Below, in pieces: positions 24,365 to 33,156 of a DNA stretch of 64,000 nucleotides (position 1 is the first letter of the stretch; the number at the start of each line of letters is the position of its first letter). The notes below the pieces were generated by a model. It had not been told where the DNA came from, did no database searches, and saw only the letters and a program-made list of their open reading frames with translations. The translations under genes were made by a program, and so were the position numbers. The stretch is taken from the NCBI GenBank assembly GCA_035293985.1, contig DATGLS010000031.1:248001-312000 (forward strand), given 5' to 3'. The stretch is from JAVDCA01 sp035293985 (GTDB taxonomy: Bacteria; Pseudomonadota; Alphaproteobacteria; Rhizobiales; Xanthobacteraceae).

Positions 24365-25672
24365 GTGGACGCAAAAACGGCCGAACGCTCGAAGCATTCC
24401 CTCGGGGCCATCGTCACCGAGGGAAAGACCAAGAAGATCCATCAGATCGCCGGCAACCCGGACCTGGTGACGCTCGTCTCCAAGGACGACATCACGGCCG
24501 GCGACGGGGCGAAGCACGACGTGATCTCGGGCAAGAGCGCGCTCGCCAACGGCACCACCTGCAACGTCTTCCGCCTGCTCAAGGCGTGCGGCATTCCGGT
24601 CGCGTTCGAGGAGCAGGACAGCCCGACCTCGTTCATCGCGCCGAAATGCCGGATGCTGCCCTACGAGGTGGTGACGCGGCGGGAGGCGCACGGCTCCTAT
24701 CTCAAGCGCCACCCGCAATACGGCAAGGGCCAGCTGTTTCCCAAGCTGATCGTCGAGTTCTACCTCAAGACCAAGGACAAGAGCTGGAAGGGCAAGCCGC
24801 TCGTCGCCGACGATCCGCTGATGGGCTACGCGAACGGCGACGCGCAGATCAAGCTCTACAATCCAGCGAAGCCGCTGGTCGGCCAGGAGCCGTTCCTGGT
24901 GCTGTCGACCGCGGAGGTGTTCGACCACAAGGACGAGTGGAAGTTCTTCCCCGAGATGGAGCGCATCGCGCGGCAGACCTTCCTGGCGCTCGAGAAGGCC
25001 TGGCAGCTCGCGGGCGGCACGCTGGTCGACCTCAAGGTCGAGTTCGGCTTCGACACCAAGGGCCGCCTCCTGCTCGCCGACGTGATCGACAACGATTCAT
25101 GGCGCGTGCTGGAAAACGGCGCCTATCTCGACAAGCAGGTCTATCGCGACGGCGGCGCGCTCGACACGGTGGTCGAGAAATATCGCCGCGTCGCCGACAT
25201 CACCGGGCGTTTCCACGTGCCGCAGCAACGCATCATCCTGTGGCGCGGCTCGGAGGCGGACAAGACCGAGGCGTTCACCCAGGCGCTCGGCGATCTCGCC
25301 GACATCATGTCGGTCGTCACCTGCTCGGTGCACAAGGAGCCGGTCGCGGCCGCGCACACGCTGCACCGCATGGCGCAGGAAGTGCCCGATACGGTGATGA
25401 TCGCGTTCATCGGCCGCTCCAACGGCGCCGGCCCGACGCTCTCCGCGATGTCGACCGTGCCGGTGATCACGGTGCCGGCGAGCGCCAAGGATTTCCCCGA
25501 GGACGTGTGGTCCTCGCTGCGCGCGCCGAGCAAGGTGCCGGTGATGACGGTGCTCGAGCCGTCGAACGCCGTGCTCGCGGCGCTGCAGATCCTGTCGGCG
25601 CGCAATCCGAAGATCTACGCCAAGGTGCGCGGCGAGATCGAGAGCCGCACGGTCAATACGATCGTCATTTGA
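24365..25672 (+). CDS. Fused SAICAR synthetase (PurC) and AIR carboxylase (PurE), PAICS-like
   Basis: A 435-residue bifunctional purine enzyme. Residues 14-283 are SAICAR synthetase: VTEGKTKKIHQI, SGKSALANGTTCNVFRLLK, and GTLVDLKVEFGFDTKGRLLLADVIDND in two halves. Residues 288-425 are a PurE domain: IILWRGSEADK, CSVHKEPV, FIGRSNGAGPTLSAMS and EDVWSSLRAPSKVP, closest in pattern to the class II carboxylase of animal PAICS. The order PurC-PurE matches animal PAICS, whereas most bacteria use separate PurC, PurE and PurK. The start GTG at 24365 reads MDAKTAERSK. It is plus strand with no other purine genes nearby. Confidence 0.88.
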   Translation: MDAKTAERSKHSLGAIVTEGKTKKIHQIAGNPDLVTLVSKDDITAGDGAKHDVISGKSALANGTTCNVFRLLKACGIPVAFEEQDSPTSFIAPKCRMLPYEVVTRREAHGSYLKRHPQYGKGQLFPKLIVEFYLKTKDKSWKGKPLVADDPLMGYANGDAQIKLYNPAKPLVGQEPFLVLSTAEVFDHKDEWKFFPEMERIARQTFLALEKAWQLAGGTLVDLKVEFGFDTKGRLLLADVIDNDSWRVLENGAYLDKQVYRDGGALDTVVEKYRRVADITGRFHVPQQRIILWRGSEADKTEAFTQALGDLADIMSVVTCSVHKEPVAAAHTLHRMAQEVPDTVMIAFIGRSNGAGPTLSAMSTVPVITVPASAKDFPEDVWSSLRAPSKVPVMTVLEPSNAVLAALQILSARNPKIYAKVRGEIESRTVNTIVI

Positions 25673-25772
25673 TCCCCAGCCTCATGGTGAGTTGCTCACC
25701 GGCGTGGCCGACCCCTACGCACGTCTCGAACCATGGGCACCACGCCGCGCCGGCGCCGTCTGCACCCGCGGC

Positions 25773-25827
25773 CCATCCTTCGAGACGCTCGTCGTCGCCA
25801 CGCCACGACGAGCTCCTCGGGATGAGG
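25773..25827. repeat. Short inverted intergenic repeat (CTTCGAG...CTCGGGATGAGG type)
   Basis: Arms CATCCTTCGAGACGCTCGTCG and CGACGAGCTCCTCGGGATG face each other across a short spacer, between the PAICS-like gene and the minus-strand hypothetical gene. A related element forms the last codons of the fused CoxM-CoxS gene at 38185-38227. Confidence 0.6.
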
Positions 25828-25863
25828 TGGGGCGAGGGGTGCCCCCGTGAAGGAAGCGGTCGA

Positions 25864-26259
25864 TTACGCCCGTTGCGCCGCCTTGCTCTCGAGGCTCTCC
25901 GCATGGCGCGCCGGCCGGATCATCAAAAACTTGCCCGACCAGATGCCGCGGATGATCCAGCGGCCCTCGACCTCGGTCGCATCCGCGTTGAGCGTGCCTG
26001 CGTAGTCGACCGCGCGATAGCGCGGCACCTTGCCGTCATAGATCTTGCGGAACTCGACTGCGGTGCCGCTGCGGGTGCCGGCGAGCGTGGCGTAGAGCGT
26101 GCCACCCGCCGCAACCGTGGTCGCGCAGGGCTCATGAGTCGAGCCCGAGAGGGCGCCGCCGCTGTCGATCAGCGTCGCGACGAACGAGACCGACTCGCCG
26201 TTCGGATAAGTGTAGAGCCCCTGCCAGACTCCCGTGAGATTCCTCGCGTCCGCCGGCAT
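25864..26259 (-). CDS. Conserved hypothetical protein, beta-rich
   Basis: A 131-residue protein without signal peptide or membrane segment. The visible pattern is alternating hydrophobic strands: NLTGVWQGLYTYPNG, VSFVATLIDSGG, then VDYAGTLNADATEVEGRWII. This suggests a small beta barrel that binds a ligand, like other proteins beginning with a GxWxG-type turn (inference). The C-terminus is charged. It is 22 bases from the stop of the TctC gene start side and in the same direction, so the two may be co-transcribed. Function unknown. Confidence 0.65.
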   Translation of the reverse strand: MPADARNLTGVWQGLYTYPNGESVSFVATLIDSGGALSGSTHEPCATTVAAGGTLYATLAGTRSGTAVEFRKIYDGKVPRYRAVDYAGTLNADATEVEGRWIIRGIWSGKFLMIRPARHAESLESKAAQRA

Positions 26260-26280
26260 CGCTCCCTTTCGTTTCAGCGC

Positions 26281-27273
26281 CTAGTCGATCTTCGGGATGT
26301 TCGCCTTGACGATGATATCATGCCACTTGGCGATCTCGCTCGAGATGAATTTGGCCGCCTCGTCCGGCGGAAGCACGTTGGGAACCGCGCCCTGCTGCTC
26401 GAAATGCTTCTTCACGTCGGGGTCGGCCAGCGCTTTGGCCATCTCGTGGTTGATGCGCAGGACGATGTCCTTGGGCGTGCCGTGCGGCACCTGCATGGCG
26501 AACCAGCCGGACGCCTGATAGTCCGGCAGGCCCGCCTCGATCGTGGTCGGCGTGTCGGGCAGCGCCGGCAGGCGCTCCTTGCCGGCGACCGCCAGCGCGC
26601 GTGCGCCGTTCGCATTGATCGGCGCGAGCACGTTGGGCAGCCACTGGAAGCCGAGCGGCACCACGCCGGCGATCAGGTCGGGGCCATACTGGCCGATGTT
26701 CTTGTAGGGCACGTGGGTGAGCTTGGTGCCGGTCACCTGCTCGAAATAGACGCCGCCGAGATGCTGCGAGCTGCCGATGCCGACCGAGCCGTAGTTGAGC
26801 TCGCCCGGATGCGCCTTGGCGTAGGCGATCAGCTCGGCGAGCGTCTTCACCGGCAGCTTGGTGCTCGCCGCAATGACGATGGTGAAATAGGCGAACGGCG
26901 AGACCTCCTCGAAGTCCTTCACCGGATCGTAGCCGAGCTCGCGGTAGAGCGTGACGTTGGCGGCCATCGGCCCGGAGCCGCTGGCGATCCAGGTGTAGCC
27001 GTCGGGCGCGGCCTTGGCGCCATAGGCGGTGCCGATATTGCCGCCCGCGCCGGGCCGGTTCTCGACGATGATCGTCTGGCCCATGTTCTGGCTCATCTTG
27101 GCGAGCATGATGCGCGTGACCACGTCGCTCGCGCTGCCCCCCGCGAACGGGACGATCACGGTGATGGGCCGCGACGGCCAGGCGTCGGCGGCATGCGCCG
27201 GCGTCCCTTGCAGGATCGCGGCCAGAGCGATCAGCGCGCCGGTCAACACGCGCGCCAGGGTCATTCTCACCAT
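26281..27273 (-). CDS. Tripartite tricarboxylate transporter substrate-binding protein (TctC/Bug)
   Basis: A 330-residue periplasmic binding protein. The start ATG at 27273 gives MVRMTLARVLTGALIALA and a normal Sec signal ending GTPAHAAD; an upstream frame to 27342 adds an unlikely extension. The mature start WPSRPITVIVPFAGGSASD, then VENRPGAGGNIGTAYGAKAA, and the C-terminus SSEIAKWHDIIVKANIP are family-typical. There are no adjacent TctAB genes. It reads into the beta-rich hypothetical gene 25864-26259. Confidence 0.93.
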   Translation of the reverse strand: MVRMTLARVLTGALIALAAILQGTPAHAADAWPSRPITVIVPFAGGSASDVVTRIMLAKMSQNMGQTIIVENRPGAGGNIGTAYGAKAAPDGYTWIASGSGPMAANVTLYRELGYDPVKDFEEVSPFAYFTIVIAASTKLPVKTLAELIAYAKAHPGELNYGSVGIGSSQHLGGVYFEQVTGTKLTHVPYKNIGQYGPDLIAGVVPLGFQWLPNVLAPINANGARALAVAGKERLPALPDTPTTIEAGLPDYQASGWFAMQVPHGTPKDIVLRINHEMAKALADPDVKKHFEQQGAVPNVLPPDEAAKFISSEIAKWHDIIVKANIPKID

Positions 27274-27354
27274 CGGGGGTACTCCATCGCCAGCCAGGAT
27301 TTGCTGCCATAGGGCGCAGGGCGCGCAAAGGCAACGCGGCAATACGTCAAGGCC

Positions 27355-27744
27355 TCAGCAGCAGTCGCAGTCGCAGTCGCCGCCCTCAGGCAGCACCAGG
27401 GAATCCTTGAGCCAGGCGGGCGGGAGGTCGTCGGGCGTGACCTCGGCGACCGGCTTGAAGAGCTTGAAATGATGCCGGCGCTCGGGCGCGGTCCAGAACG
27501 CCACGACGGTCTCGACCGGAGGGCACCCGGGCAGCGCGCAGGCGAGCTCGGACACCATCACGGCGACGTCTTCGGCGAGCGCGAAGCGCTCGCGCGTCCA
27601 AGCGCGCACGCGGTCGAGCATCTCGGTGCGCGCGGCCTCCCGGTTGACGAAGCCGGCGCGTGCCGCGCGCGAGGCGGCGGCGCGCGCGCCGGACGGATGG
27701 GTCCCGGCCAGCCACTGCTGCAGCGCGCTTGCATAGTCGTTCAT
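27355..27744 (-). CDS. Hypothetical protein with cysteine-rich tail
   Basis: A 129-residue cytoplasmic protein from ATG 27744. It has a helical first half, then MVSELACALPGCPPVETVVA and a beta-like FWTAPERRHHFKLFKPVAEV. It ends GGDCDCDCC, an alternating Asp-Cys tail encoded by a GCAGTC-type triplet repeat, which may bind a metal. The family appears conserved (the GCPPVET box looks functional) but I cannot name it. It is divergent from the zinc alcohol dehydrogenase gene at 27835 over 90 bases. Confidence 0.65.
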   Translation of the reverse strand: MNDYASALQQWLAGTHPSGARAAASRAARAGFVNREAARTEMLDRVRAWTRERFALAEDVAVMVSELACALPGCPPVETVVAFWTAPERRHHFKLFKPVAEVTPDDLPPAWLKDSLVLPEGGDCDCDCC

Positions 27745-27834
27745 CGCCGGCGTTATAGCCGGTGCCGGCGCAAATTGCGCGCGGCGGGCACAGGGTGTAG
27801 CAACCCGGAACTCGTCATTTTGCGGAGGATCACG

Positions 27835-28944
27835 GTGGCGGAAAAAGTGCTGGCAGCGGTGCGGACCGGCCCGAGCAGGACCGAGCTGCGCGAGTATCCG
27901 ATGCCCGACGTTCCGGCGGACGCCGCCCTGATGAAGATGGAGGTGGCCGGCATCTGCGGCACCGACGTCAAGCTCTACAAGCATCCCCCCAGCGACAAGC
28001 CGACCATCATGGGGCACGAGAACATCGGCGTCATCGCCAAGGCGGGCCGCGAGTTCACGGCGCGCAAGGGGTTCAAGGAGGGCGACCTCGTCTTCGTCGA
28101 GCACTATGTCAGCTGCGGCAAATGCGAGTGGTGCCACGCCGGGCAGTACCGCCATTGCGAGAACACCAACTGGCGCACCAACCCGGACGCCATCCGCTAC
28201 GGCTATACCTCGGACGAGAAGCCGCCGCACCTGTGGGGCGGCTTTGCCCAATACGTCTACCTGCCGTGGAACGCGGTGGTGCATCATGTGCCGAAAGGCG
28301 TGACGCCCGAGCTCGCCGGCCTGGTGACGCCGATGGCGAACGGCGTCGAGTGGTCGCTGTTCGACGGCGAGGTCGGCTACAACTCGACTGTGCTGATCCA
28401 GGGGCCCGGACAGCAGGGCCTGTCGCAGACCGTGATCTGCAAGCAGGCGGGCGCCTCGCTCATCATCGTCACCGGCACGTCGAAGGATGCGGCGCGGCTC
28501 GAGGTGGCGAAGAAGCTCGGCGCGGACCACGTGATCGACGTGCAGAAGGAGAACCCGCTCGTCCGCATCATGGAGATCACCGGCGGCAAGGGCGTCGACG
28601 TCGCGCTCGACTGCACGGCCGGCGCCGGCACGATTCCGATCCTGCTCGGCATCGAGGCGCTCAAGCGCAAGGGCGGCATCATCGTGGCGCAGGGGGAAAT
28701 GGCGGCGTTTCCCAACTTCCCGCTGGAGAAGTTCACGGTCAAGTTCATCACCATGAAGAGCGCGCGCGGGCACAGCTACCGCGCCTGCGAGCTCGCGCTC
28801 GAGCAGATCGCCTCGAAGCGCTTTCCGCTCGAGCTCGTCACCACCCACCGGTTCGGGCTCAAGGACGTCGATCTCGCCATCCGCTCGGTCGGCGGCGAGG
28901 GCGTCAAGGACGTGATCCACGCTTCCCTGATGCCGTGGGAATGA
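27835..28944 (+). CDS. Zinc-binding alcohol dehydrogenase (MDR family)
   Basis: A 369-residue medium-chain dehydrogenase that would oxidise an alcohol or polyol with NAD(P). Catalytic zinc ligands are in GICGTDVKLY and MGHENIGVI. The structural zinc site is CGKCEWCHAGQYRHC, and the Rossmann motif is VLIQGPGQQGLSQT. The start GTG at 27835 follows a good ribosome-binding sequence (CGGAGGATC). Longer in-frame extensions upstream are antisense to the cysteine-tail gene and rejected. Downstream is a convergent M23 peptidase gene. Confidence 0.9.
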   Translation: MAEKVLAAVRTGPSRTELREYPMPDVPADAALMKMEVAGICGTDVKLYKHPPSDKPTIMGHENIGVIAKAGREFTARKGFKEGDLVFVEHYVSCGKCEWCHAGQYRHCENTNWRTNPDAIRYGYTSDEKPPHLWGGFAQYVYLPWNAVVHHVPKGVTPELAGLVTPMANGVEWSLFDGEVGYNSTVLIQGPGQQGLSQTVICKQAGASLIIVTGTSKDAARLEVAKKLGADHVIDVQKENPLVRIMEITGGKGVDVALDCTAGAGTIPILLGIEALKRKGGIIVAQGEMAAFPNFPLEKFTVKFITMKSARGHSYRACELALEQIASKRFPLELVTTHRFGLKDVDLAIRSVGGEGVKDVIHASLMPWE

Positions 28945-28956
28945 CGCGAAGGCTCC

Positions 28957-30102
28957 TCACCCGCGCGGCAGGAACTGCATCGGATCGACGGGCGTCGAGC
29001 CTTTGCGGATCTCGAAATGCAGCAGCGGGACGTCGCCGGTCCGGCCGGATTTGGTGCCGGACTTGGCGATCACCTGGCCGCGATGCACGACGTCGTTCGG
29101 CTCCACCACAACCTTGTCGGCATGACCATAAGCGGTGACGAAGCCGTCGCCGTGCCGCAGCAGCACGAGATTGCCATAACCCTCGATGTCGGCGCCCGCA
29201 TAGACGACGACGCCGTCGGCCGCGGCGCGGATATCGCTGCCGACCGGGACCGCGATGTCGATGCCGTCATTGTGCCGGCCGTTCATCGTGGCGCCGAAGC
29301 CGGCGATGAGCTCACCTCGCAGCGGCCAGATGAATGGCGGCGGTGCCAGGCCGCCGCTCACGACTGCTGACGACGGCGGCGGCTCCGCCGGCACGGCGGC
29401 GATCTGTGGTGCCGATGGCTGGCTCGCCGCCTTGCGTTGAACCGTCGCGGCGCGCGAGCGCTGCTCTTGTGTGAGCGATAGCACCGCATCGCGATCCGGC
29501 AGCGACAACGGCGGCGCCGCAGCCCGCGCCCGCGCCTGCCCGACTGGCGAATTGTGCGCCGCGTCGCCGATGCGGGTCGGCGCACTATGGGCAGGTTTCG
29601 GCGCATCCGCCACAGCCCCGCCGGGCACCGGTGGCGGTGCGGGTACCGCCGGTGCGCTGGCGAAATCTTTTTTGTCGCCCCCTCGCTCCGCTTCGAGCGA
29701 CGGCTGCGGTGCGAGCGTATCGGCCCGTGGCTTTGGCGCGAACTTGGGCGATGTCCGCGCCACGGGCTCCGTCGGTACGCCCGCACGCTGATATAAGAAG
29801 AGGTCGCCGGCGACGACGATGACCGCCAGGCTCGCGACCGTCGCGAGCACCGGCCGCCACGACGGGCGCGAAGTCAGCACCGACGCCAGCGACGCCGCGA
29901 GGGCGCGCAGGCGGTGCGCGAAACGCCGCCAGCGCGCCTGCCGCTCGGCGCGCGTGACGATGCGATCGAAATCGAGCGCGAAGGCATCGCCGGCGCCGCG
30001 TTCCTGCTCCGCCTCGGCGGCGAGCGCGGCGGGCGACGCCGCAACGACGTCCTCGCTCGCCGCATCGGCGAGATTGTGCCAGGGATCGTTGATGCGGTTC
30101 AT
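28957..30102 (-). CDS. M23 family metallopeptidase, membrane anchored
   Basis: A 381-residue LytM-type peptidoglycan hydrolase or regulator. About 80 charged N-terminal residues likely stay in the cytoplasm. One membrane segment follows (VLATVASLAVIVVAGDLFLY), then a Pro/Ala-rich spacer and a C-terminal M23 domain: PLRGELIAGFGATMNGRHND, HADKVV and LLHFEIRKG with zinc-site residues. It lies 9 bases after the stop of the sigma factor gene, so the two are one operon. An anti-sigma-like cytoplasmic part would explain this pairing, but this is only inferred. Confidence 0.88.
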   Translation of the reverse strand: MNRINDPWHNLADAASEDVVAASPAALAAEAEQERGAGDAFALDFDRIVTRAERQARWRRFAHRLRALAASLASVLTSRPSWRPVLATVASLAVIVVAGDLFLYQRAGVPTEPVARTSPKFAPKPRADTLAPQPSLEAERGGDKKDFASAPAVPAPPPVPGGAVADAPKPAHSAPTRIGDAAHNSPVGQARARAAAPPLSLPDRDAVLSLTQEQRSRAATVQRKAASQPSAPQIAAVPAEPPPSSAVVSGGLAPPPFIWPLRGELIAGFGATMNGRHNDGIDIAVPVGSDIRAAADGVVVYAGADIEGYGNLVLLRHGDGFVTAYGHADKVVVEPNDVVHRGQVIAKSGTKSGRTGDVPLLHFEIRKGSTPVDPMQFLPRG

Positions 30103-30111
30103 GGCAACGGC

Positions 30112-30648
30112 TTACAATTCGAGCTTCTCGACGCGGCGCCGGATCTTGGTGCGCTTGCTCTCGTAGTCGGTCTTGTCGAGCCCGCTCAACTCCTGGAGCT
30201 CCTGACCGCGCGCGCCTTCCATCATGCCGCGCACGATGATCTGCGCGGCGGGATCGTCGTCGAACAAGGCGAGGACCTTGACGACGTCGAGGCCGGCGAT
30301 GGCGCGACGCTCCTCGCCCTGGACATCCGCCATCTCGACCTCGTGCTCGACGAATTCCTTCTTCCATTCCCACGCGATGCTGCGCACCACGCCCCACAGG
30401 AACGGCAGCGCCGCGACCTCGCGCGGCCAGGCTCGCGCGCCGGCGAGCACACGGCACAGCGCCTCCTGGAGCAGATCCTCATGATCATAGGGCGTCTTCT
30501 TCGCATAGAGCCGCGCGAGCTTCATCAGGGCGGTCTTGTCGGCGGCGCTCAGCGCCCGGATGGCGGCGGCGGCCTCGGCCAGCGACAAGGTCGCGGTGGC
30601 TGGCTCCGGCGCGGCGGTCGAGAGGCCGATGGTCGAGACCGTCGTCAT
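30112..30648 (-). CDS. RNA polymerase sigma factor (ECF-like)
   Basis: A 178-residue small sigma factor. Region 2 is visible as YDHEDLLQEALCRVLAGARAWP followed by LPFLWGVVRSIAWEWKKEF in two blocks. The C-terminal region-4-like helix set runs through DDDPAAQIIVRGMMEGARG and LSGLDKTDYESKRTKIRRR. The start ATG at 30648 (MTTVSTIGL) was chosen over a longer frame to 30972 that has no similarity. It is operonic with the M23 protein. No classical anti-sigma gene is adjacent. Promoter targets are unknown. Confidence 0.82.
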   Translation of the reverse strand: MTTVSTIGLSTAAPEPATATLSLAEAAAAIRALSAADKTALMKLARLYAKKTPYDHEDLLQEALCRVLAGARAWPREVAALPFLWGVVRSIAWEWKKEFVEHEVEMADVQGEERRAIAGLDVVKVLALFDDDPAAQIIVRGMMEGARGQELQELSGLDKTDYESKRTKIRRRVEKLEL

Positions 30649-30928
30649 AGGGAAAGCGCGTGTTTTCGCCGAATGCAGACGTGCCGGAACGGACGCCTTT
30701 ATTCCCGGTCGGCGTGTCCTATTTAGGGCGGCATGGTTCGACCGCAAGTGAAAAGCCTGTAATTTCATTCCCTTGGCGCCGGTCGCGTAAATGCGCGGGG
30801 CGCCGGCCAATTCCGACATGGAGGCAAAAATAATTTTTTTGCCGCCGCCCCCTTGTCGGCATTCGCACGCCACACCCGCATTCCGCATCGAAGCTGCCAC
30901 AGGTTTAGGCATCCGGGAGAGCACGCGC
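30649..30928. promoter_or_regulatory. Divergent promoter region, no gene
   Basis: A 280-base gap between the divergent sigma factor and RnfD-like genes, so at least two promoters must lie here. An AT-rich patch (AAAAATAATTTTTTTG at about 30834) is unusual in this GC-rich context and may be part of a promoter. No specific operator was identified. Confidence 0.4.
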
Positions 30929-31786
30929 ATGACCACGCTTGCGATCACGACCGCGACTTTGCCGAACCGCATCGCCGCGCTGCTGCGCGGCGATGCCCGC
31001 CATTTTCAGATCGTCGCGCTCGCCAGCCTGCTCGTGTTCAACCTCGGCTGGATCGATTTCGGCGCCAAGCCGCTCAACAGCCTGCTCGCGATCCTGTCGG
31101 CGCTCGCGACCCAGTGGCTGTGCACGCGTATCTGGCGAGTGCCCGCGCTCGACCTGCGCTCGCCGCTCATCACCGGCCTGTCGCTGAGCCTGCTGCTGCG
31201 CGCGGACGCGCCATGGGTTCTCGCGGCGGCTGCCGCGATCGCGATCGCCTCGAAATTCGTGCTGCGGATCGATGGCAAGCACATCTGGAATCCGGCCGGC
31301 TTCGCCATCGTGGTTTTGCTGCTCGCCCTCCCCGGCCATGTCTGGATCTCGCCCGGCCAATGGGGCACGAGCGCGTGGCTCGTGACGCTCCTCGCGTTCG
31401 CGGCGTTCATGGTCCTCAATGCGGCGCGCCGCGGCGACGTGGCGCTGTTCTTCCTCGCCTGCCAGGGCGCGCTGCTGGTCGCACGCGCGCTCCGGCTCGG
31501 CGATCCGTTGACGATCCCGCTGCACCAGCTGCAGAGCGGCGCGCTGCTGATCTTCGCGTTCTTCATGATCTCGGACCCGCGCACCACGCCGGATTCGCGC
31601 ATCGGCCGCTTCATGTTCGCGCTCGCGGTCGCGCTCCTCGCCTATTGGCTCGCCTTCTCCTGGCAGATGCGGCCCGCGCTCTACATGGCGCTGATCGCGC
31701 TGTCGCCGCTCACCGTTCTGCTCGACCGCCTCTTTCCAGCCGGCCGGTTCGCATGGCGCGCGCCGGAACACCAGGGAGTAGCCTGA
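30929..31786 (+). CDS. RnfD/NqrB-like membrane protein
   Basis: A 285-residue integral membrane protein with about eight hydrophobic segments (for example IVALASLLVFNLGWIDFGAK and GFAIVVLLLALPGHVWI). It matches the RnfD family of ion-translocating electron transport complexes, whose covalently bound flavin acts in the membrane. The segment LHQLQSGALLIFAFFMISDP aligns with the RnfD flavinylation block, but a convincing SGAT-type flavin threonine is not seen. No rnfA, B, C, E or G gene is nearby. The stop overlaps the DUF2330 gene start in a TGATG junction. Confidence 0.75.
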   Translation: MTTLAITTATLPNRIAALLRGDARHFQIVALASLLVFNLGWIDFGAKPLNSLLAILSALATQWLCTRIWRVPALDLRSPLITGLSLSLLLRADAPWVLAAAAAIAIASKFVLRIDGKHIWNPAGFAIVVLLLALPGHVWISPGQWGTSAWLVTLLAFAAFMVLNAARRGDVALFFLACQGALLVARALRLGDPLTIPLHQLQSGALLIFAFFMISDPRTTPDSRIGRFMFALAVALLAYWLAFSWQMRPALYMALIALSPLTVLLDRLFPAGRFAWRAPEHQGVA

Positions 31787-33147
31787 TGACAGCCAAGACC
31801 CCTTGCAAGGATCCTCGCAACCGCAGGCGGCGCCTGAAATCGACCGTCGCGGCGATCGCCATCGCGGCACAGCTCGTCTGGCAGGTCGGCCCCGCTTTCG
31901 CGTTCTGCGGCTTCTACGTCGCCCAGGCCGATGCCAAGCTGTTCAACAGGTCCTCCAAGGTGGTGCTCGCCCGCGACGGCAACAAGACCGCCATCACGAT
32001 GGCGAGTGACTACGAGGGCGAGCCGCGCGAGTTCGCGGTCGTCATCCCGGTGCCGACCTTCATCGAGCGCAAGCAGATCGGCGTGGTCGAGATGAAGACG
32101 ATCGACCATATCGACGCCTACACGGCGCCGCGGCTGGTCGAATATTTCGATCCGGATCCCTGCATGACGATGGAGCCACGCGTTGCGATGTCGGCCGCAC
32201 GGCCGGCGCTGATGACGGCGCCGACGAGGCCAGTGGACCGCGGCGCTATCCATGGCGTGACCATCGAGGCGAGCTATGACGTCGGCGAGTACGACGTGCA
32301 GATCCTCTCCGCTCAGCAGAGCGACGGCCTCGCCGCCTGGCTGACCGAGAACGGCTACCGCATCCCGCCAGGCGCGGGCGCGGTGCTTGCGAGCTACATC
32401 AAGCAGGACATGCATTTCTTCGTCGCCAAGGTGAACCTCGGCCGCATGCAGCTGATGGGCCACGCCTATCTACGGCCGCTGCAGGTGCGCTACGAGAGCG
32501 CGAAGTTCATGCTGCCGCTGCGGCTCGGCACCGTCAACGCGAACGGCCCGCAGGACCTCCTCATCTACGCGCTCGGCCGCAACGGCCGGGTCGAGGCGAC
32601 CAACTACCGCACCGTCAAGATGCAGACCGGCATGGACGTGCCGCTCTACGTCAAGGACGACTTCGGCAAGATCTACAAGGCGGCATTCGACCAGGCGGTC
32701 GAGGACGCCGACATGCGCGCCGTGTTCACCGAATACGCCTGGGACATGGGCTGGTGCGACCCGTGCGCAGGCGCGCCGATGACCAACAAGGAGCTGGTCG
32801 AGCTCGGCGCCCGCTGGATCGGCAGCGACGACAATTCGCCCTACTACGGCTATCGCGGCGGCGCCGACGTCTACGTGACGCGCCTGCACGTGCGCTACGA
32901 CGCGGCCCATTTCCCGGAGGATCTCGCGCTGATGGAGACACATGACCGCGACAGCTTCCAGGTCCGCTATGTGCTGCGTCATCCCTGGCGCGGGCCCGCC
33001 ACCTGCTTCAACGCCGCCGCCTATCGCGACCAGCTGCAGGCGCGCTTCAAGGAGGAGGCGAAGAACCTGTCCTACCTGACCGGCGGGAGCGTCGCCGACA
33101 TCCAGAAGCGCATGGCCGAGACCGGCGAGCCGATCCGGACGAGATGA
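31786..33147 (+). CDS. DUF2330 family exported protein
   Basis: A 453-residue periplasmic protein. It has a strongly basic N-terminus (NRRRRLKS), a hydrophobic core and a cleavage site at AFAFCGFYVAQADAKLFN, the typical DUF2330 mature start. The family's function is unknown; members have a repeated beta structure and several conserved cysteines (here CGFY, CMTMEP, CDPCAGA). It is translationally coupled to the RnfD-like gene by the TGATG overlap, so the two probably act together in the envelope. Confidence 0.83.
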   Translation: MTAKTPCKDPRNRRRRLKSTVAAIAIAAQLVWQVGPAFAFCGFYVAQADAKLFNRSSKVVLARDGNKTAITMASDYEGEPREFAVVIPVPTFIERKQIGVVEMKTIDHIDAYTAPRLVEYFDPDPCMTMEPRVAMSAARPALMTAPTRPVDRGAIHGVTIEASYDVGEYDVQILSAQQSDGLAAWLTENGYRIPPGAGAVLASYIKQDMHFFVAKVNLGRMQLMGHAYLRPLQVRYESAKFMLPLRLGTVNANGPQDLLIYALGRNGRVEATNYRTVKMQTGMDVPLYVKDDFGKIYKAAFDQAVEDADMRAVFTEYAWDMGWCDPCAGAPMTNKELVELGARWIGSDDNSPYYGYRGGADVYVTRLHVRYDAAHFPEDLALMETHDRDSFQVRYVLRHPWRGPATCFNAAAYRDQLQARFKEEAKNLSYLTGGSVADIQKRMAETGEPIRTR

Positions 33148-33156
33148 GCGCAACGA

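Noticed and set aside
24298..27312. 1004-residue plus-strand frame
   Set aside because: Runs out of frame through the PurC-PurE gene and antisense to a TctC gene. Its length is due only to high GC.
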